Positions 8,338 through 9,604 of a stretch of DNA of 9,604 bases are shown here, piece by piece. How positions within the stretch are numbered: the first letter of the stretch is position 1; the number at the start of each line of letters is the position of its first letter. A program made the translations under genes and the position numbers. The stretch comes from Candidatus Moraniibacteriota bacterium (GTDB lineage Bacteria; Patescibacteriota; Minisyncoccia; CAIUEV01; JAHKAQ01): the NCBI GenBank assembly GCA_014729445.1, contig WJJX01000028.1, positions 1 to 9,604 of the forward strand. Reading direction: 5' to 3'. The notes beneath the pieces were generated by a model. It ran no database searches and was not told the origin of the DNA. It saw only the letters and a program-made list of their open reading frames with translations.

Positions 8338-8412
8338 TATATGTTGAATAAATTATTACGACAACTTAAATAGTAAATAAAATCAATATAACTTTCGATC
8401 TTTACAAACAAA

Positions 8413-8727
8413 TCATTCACAATTCCAGCTCCAGCCACCGGACGTTTCTTCAAAATCGATCACACTTGAACCATTGATGCACAATCCCGGACTGGATTGA
8501 TTTAAACTCCCGGGCTCAAAAGTATTGTTTTCATTTTTACCCACGCCCCAATCAAATTCGGGAGCGCAAGCCGGTTCTTCTCTATTACTGATTTGGCCTA
8601 AAATAGTTGCATTATAAAAATTCCCTTTACTCAACGAAGCTTCAACTGATAGAACGCAAACAAATGTTCCAATTAAAACCAAGGCCAAAAGAAAACCTGT
8701 TTTTTTCATTTTCATTTTCATTTTCAT
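8413..8727 (-). CDS. Small secreted protein with a single cysteine module
   Basis: A 104-residue exported protein of unknown function. The signal peptide has an unusual KMKMKMKK n-region, a hydrophobic core (about 11-27) and a cleavage site near VEA|S (28-31). The mature part is about 74 residues and holds one three-cysteine half-module: C54, C83 and W-N-C103, ending WSWNCE with the stop right after. This matches the C-terminal modules of the 999-residue gene and the partial gene, which end WSWECE. An N-x-T/S-rich stretch with low complexity lies between C54 and C83. The start is ambiguous because four in-frame ATGs follow each other six bases apart (8727, 8721, 8715, 8709); the first is given, and the mature protein would be the same from any. 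It sits 45 bp after the partial gene and 75 bp before the 999-residue gene. C24 lies in the hydrophobic core and is not a convincing lipobox (preceded by TFV). The signal peptide and shared module make it a real gene despite its size. Confidence 0.85.
   Translation of the reverse strand: MKMKMKMKKTGFLLALVLIGTFVCVLSVEASLSKGNFYNATILGQISNREEPACAPEFDWGVGKNENNTFEPGSLNQSSPGLCINGSSVIDFEETSGGWSWNCE
8704..8727 (-). repeat. (ATGAAA)4 hexanucleotide repeat at the start of the small gene
   Basis: Four perfect copies of ATGAAA begin the reading frame, giving four possible start codons in frame. As the unit is six bases, slippage would keep the frame and only change the number of Met-Lys pairs in the signal-peptide n-region, and possibly the initiation rate. 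Confidence 0.9.
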
Positions 8728-8772
8728 TTTTTATTTTTTAAAATAAAATTATATTGTTTCAAAAAATCCAAA

Positions 8773-9604
8773 CTACTCACATTCCCAACTCCAGCCGCTT
8801 CCAGGATGAAAAGTAAAATTGTCTATCTCTCCATCATTGCATAACTCATTTTGCCTTAATTCATCTTCATTCGCAAAGGTATTTTGATCATTCGGCACCA
8901 AGGATTTAAAATCAGAAGCGCAGTCAGGAATCGTATAAATCTGCCTCCAGGAAGCGCTGCAATAATCATCAGTAATCCCCGATCCATTACAAGTCCAATT
9001 AACAATAGCCGCCTCCTCATTGGAAACCACCTGTTCAACCGAAGCTTCTTCCAAACAACCTTCGGCATTAATCGCATCCAATAAATCCTGTTTGCTGTCG
9101 TAAACGTAATTCTCCACCGAAGAATTGCAAAGTATTTCTCCTCCTCCGTCATCGTAACTAATATAACACACATCCGAAATTTTGTTAATATTATCCGGAT
9201 CATCGACACACTTCCACTCCCATCTGTCTCCCACAATCTTTGGATAACCCGGGTACATAAATCCTTCAATGCAACCTCCATCCAAACTCCCGCCAAAAAT
9301 TTCATCCACCAATGGAGACATCGAAGAGTAACTATTATTAAGCTGATTCTCGGAAGGCGGTTTGCAAACGGGATCCTCTGCGCCGCCGCCACCGCCGCCG
9401 ATCGGAGCCTCGCATTGTTTGTCATGACAGTACCAAAGAACAGCGGTAGAAGTGGAGGTAACATGTTCGCCCCCGAAAAATTGATCAGTAGTCAAATTAT
9501 GACAACCCAAACTCCCGGCCTCGCTCATCAACCTGTCTTTATCCCAGCCTTCGTTATTATTCACCACGGCCGGATTACACTTGACTCCTTCTCCGCCGCC
9601 GCCG
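8773..9604 (-). CDS. Cys-module string protein with polyglycine linkers (5' end outside window)
   Basis: The frame is open from the right edge to a TAG at 8773; 276 residues are visible and the true start lies beyond 9604. A GTG at 9567 could be mistaken for the start, but coding signal (GGGGEGVKCNPA) continues upstream of it. Four modules are visible: the first from the Cys codon at 9577-9579 through LWYC and KQC; then polyglycine IGGGGGGAED; then VCKPP to GGC, W-E-W-K-C and VC; then LCNSS to EGC, NWTCNGSG and YCSA; then PDCAS to ELC and a terminal WSWECE. The last three cover 197 residues, the same length as the end of the 999-residue protein, with nearly identical patches at the DNA level. 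No membrane segment is visible, so this part is probably fully exported and disulphide-bonded. By analogy with the other genes it should begin with a signal peptide and may have an ectodomain and membrane anchor outside the window. Function is unknown. Confidence 0.9.
   Translation of the reverse strand, partial: GGGGEGVKCNPAVVNNNEGWDKDRLMSEAGSLGCHNLTTDQFFGGEHVTSTSTAVLWYCHDKQCEAPIGGGGGGAEDPVCKPPSENQLNNSYSSMSPLVDEIFGGSLDGGCIEGFMYPGYPKIVGDRWEWKCVDDPDNINKISDVCYISYDDGGGEILCNSSVENYVYDSKQDLLDAINAEGCLEEASVEQVVSNEEAAIVNWTCNGSGITDDYCSASWRQIYTIPDCASDFKSLVPNDQNTFANEDELRQNELCNDGEIDNFTFHPGSGWSWECE
8776..8891 (-). repeat. Duplicated C-terminal module DNA, copy 2 (partner 5341-5456)
   Basis: Second copy of the 116-bp stretch encoding the terminal half-module. 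Its offset from copy 1 is 3435 bp, the same as for the 89-bp pair, so both pairs belong to one collinear block. Confidence 0.85.
9176..9264 (-). repeat. Near-identical module DNA, copy 2 (partner 5741-5829)
   Basis: Differs from its partner by one base (9238, C against T). Identity drops at once on both sides: at 9175 it is still one matching region with substitutions, and past 9264 the copies differ at many positions although the protein stays related. Confidence 0.9.
9383..9400 (-). repeat. Polyglycine linker of GGC/GGT codons
   Basis: Six glycine codons (five GGC, one GGT) form a flexible linker between two cysteine modules. A second GGC run begins at 9595 and reaches the window edge. Such GC-rich runs stand out in this AT-leaning sequence and are prone to slippage and to assembly breaks. 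Confidence 0.85.

Noticed and set aside
8413..8415. TGA read as Gly or Trp (alternative genetic code)
   Set aside because: The TGA ends the 104-residue protein at the same place (WSWNCE) where paralogues stop with TAA (5338-5340) and TAG (8773-8775), so it is a true stop and the standard bacterial code fits.
8650..8665. Lipoprotein lipobox around C24 of the small protein
   Set aside because: The residues before the cysteine (TFV) lack the small residue expected at -1, and a better signal peptidase I site (VEA|S) follows.
8856..9464. Minus-strand frame of 202 codons similar to one at 5682-5969
   Set aside because: The similarity between these two frames comes from the near-identical DNA of the duplicated modules; both are out-of-frame readings of the true cysteine-module genes, with Arg/Met/Leu-rich composition.
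9565..9567. GTG as the start of the last gene
   Set aside because: The frame continues upstream with a glycine linker and the first cysteine of a module, and no signal peptide follows the GTG; the gene starts beyond the window.
1..9604. CRISPR array, tRNA, rRNA, transposase or insertion sequence
   Set aside because: I found no regularly spaced direct repeats, cloverleaf, rRNA core motifs, transposase residues or terminal inverted repeats with target duplication.

Overview
The window holds five genes, all on the minus strand and read from high to low coordinates: a partial gene (8773-9604, open at the right edge), a 104-residue gene (8413-8727), and three large genes of 999, 840 and 833 residues (5338-8337, 2765-5287, 156-2657). 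A strong stem-loop terminator lies at 105-134, just past the last gene. Gaps between genes are 45-107 bp and very AT-rich, so the set looks like one transcription unit of exported proteins. A good sigma70-type promoter in the last gap could give the final gene extra, separate expression.

I recognise no named gene. No product has enzyme motifs, and all look surface-exposed or secreted. The three large proteins share one layout: an N-terminal Sec signal peptide, a beta-rich ectodomain of Ig-like/CARDB-like character, a transmembrane helix, a short basic loop, a second hydrophobic segment ending in a signal-peptidase-like A-x-A site, and then a cysteine-rich C-terminal part. The first and last of them are clear paralogues over the whole ectodomain, with four cysteines at matching places; the middle one is more divergent. 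The two upstream genes carry only the cysteine-rich type of module in what can be seen: the 104-residue protein is a signal peptide plus one module, and the partial protein is a string of four modules joined by polyglycine linkers.

The unifying element is a cysteine module C1-x(~17-60)-C2-x(~20-57)-W-x-C3-x(~5-17)-C4. It occurs about 15 times across the five proteins, and in four of them the protein stops just after C3. The last three modules of the 999-residue protein and of the partial protein are collinear (197 residues each). They share stretches nearly identical at the DNA level, flanking a diverged centre, which suggests recent duplication or gene conversion. The simplest reading is a small family of disulphide-rich envelope proteins (adhesins, surface fibres or cell-contact proteins) expanding by tandem duplication and module exchange; the function is inference.

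The organism is probably an uncultivated, moderately AT-rich bacterium. Candidate Phyla Radiation/Patescibacteria is my best guess, from the style of the secreted proteins, the 'WTCNGSG...CSA' type module (which I recall from such genomes), A-rich leaders without Shine-Dalgarno sites, and a GC-rich structured spacer. There is no phylogenetic marker gene, so this is tentative. All three stop codons are used and the standard bacterial code fits; homologous C-termini end at TAA, TAG and TGA.

The left edge (1-101) is a 63% GC, hairpin-forming stretch unlike the rest; it may be a dispersed palindromic repeat or part of an RNA gene.
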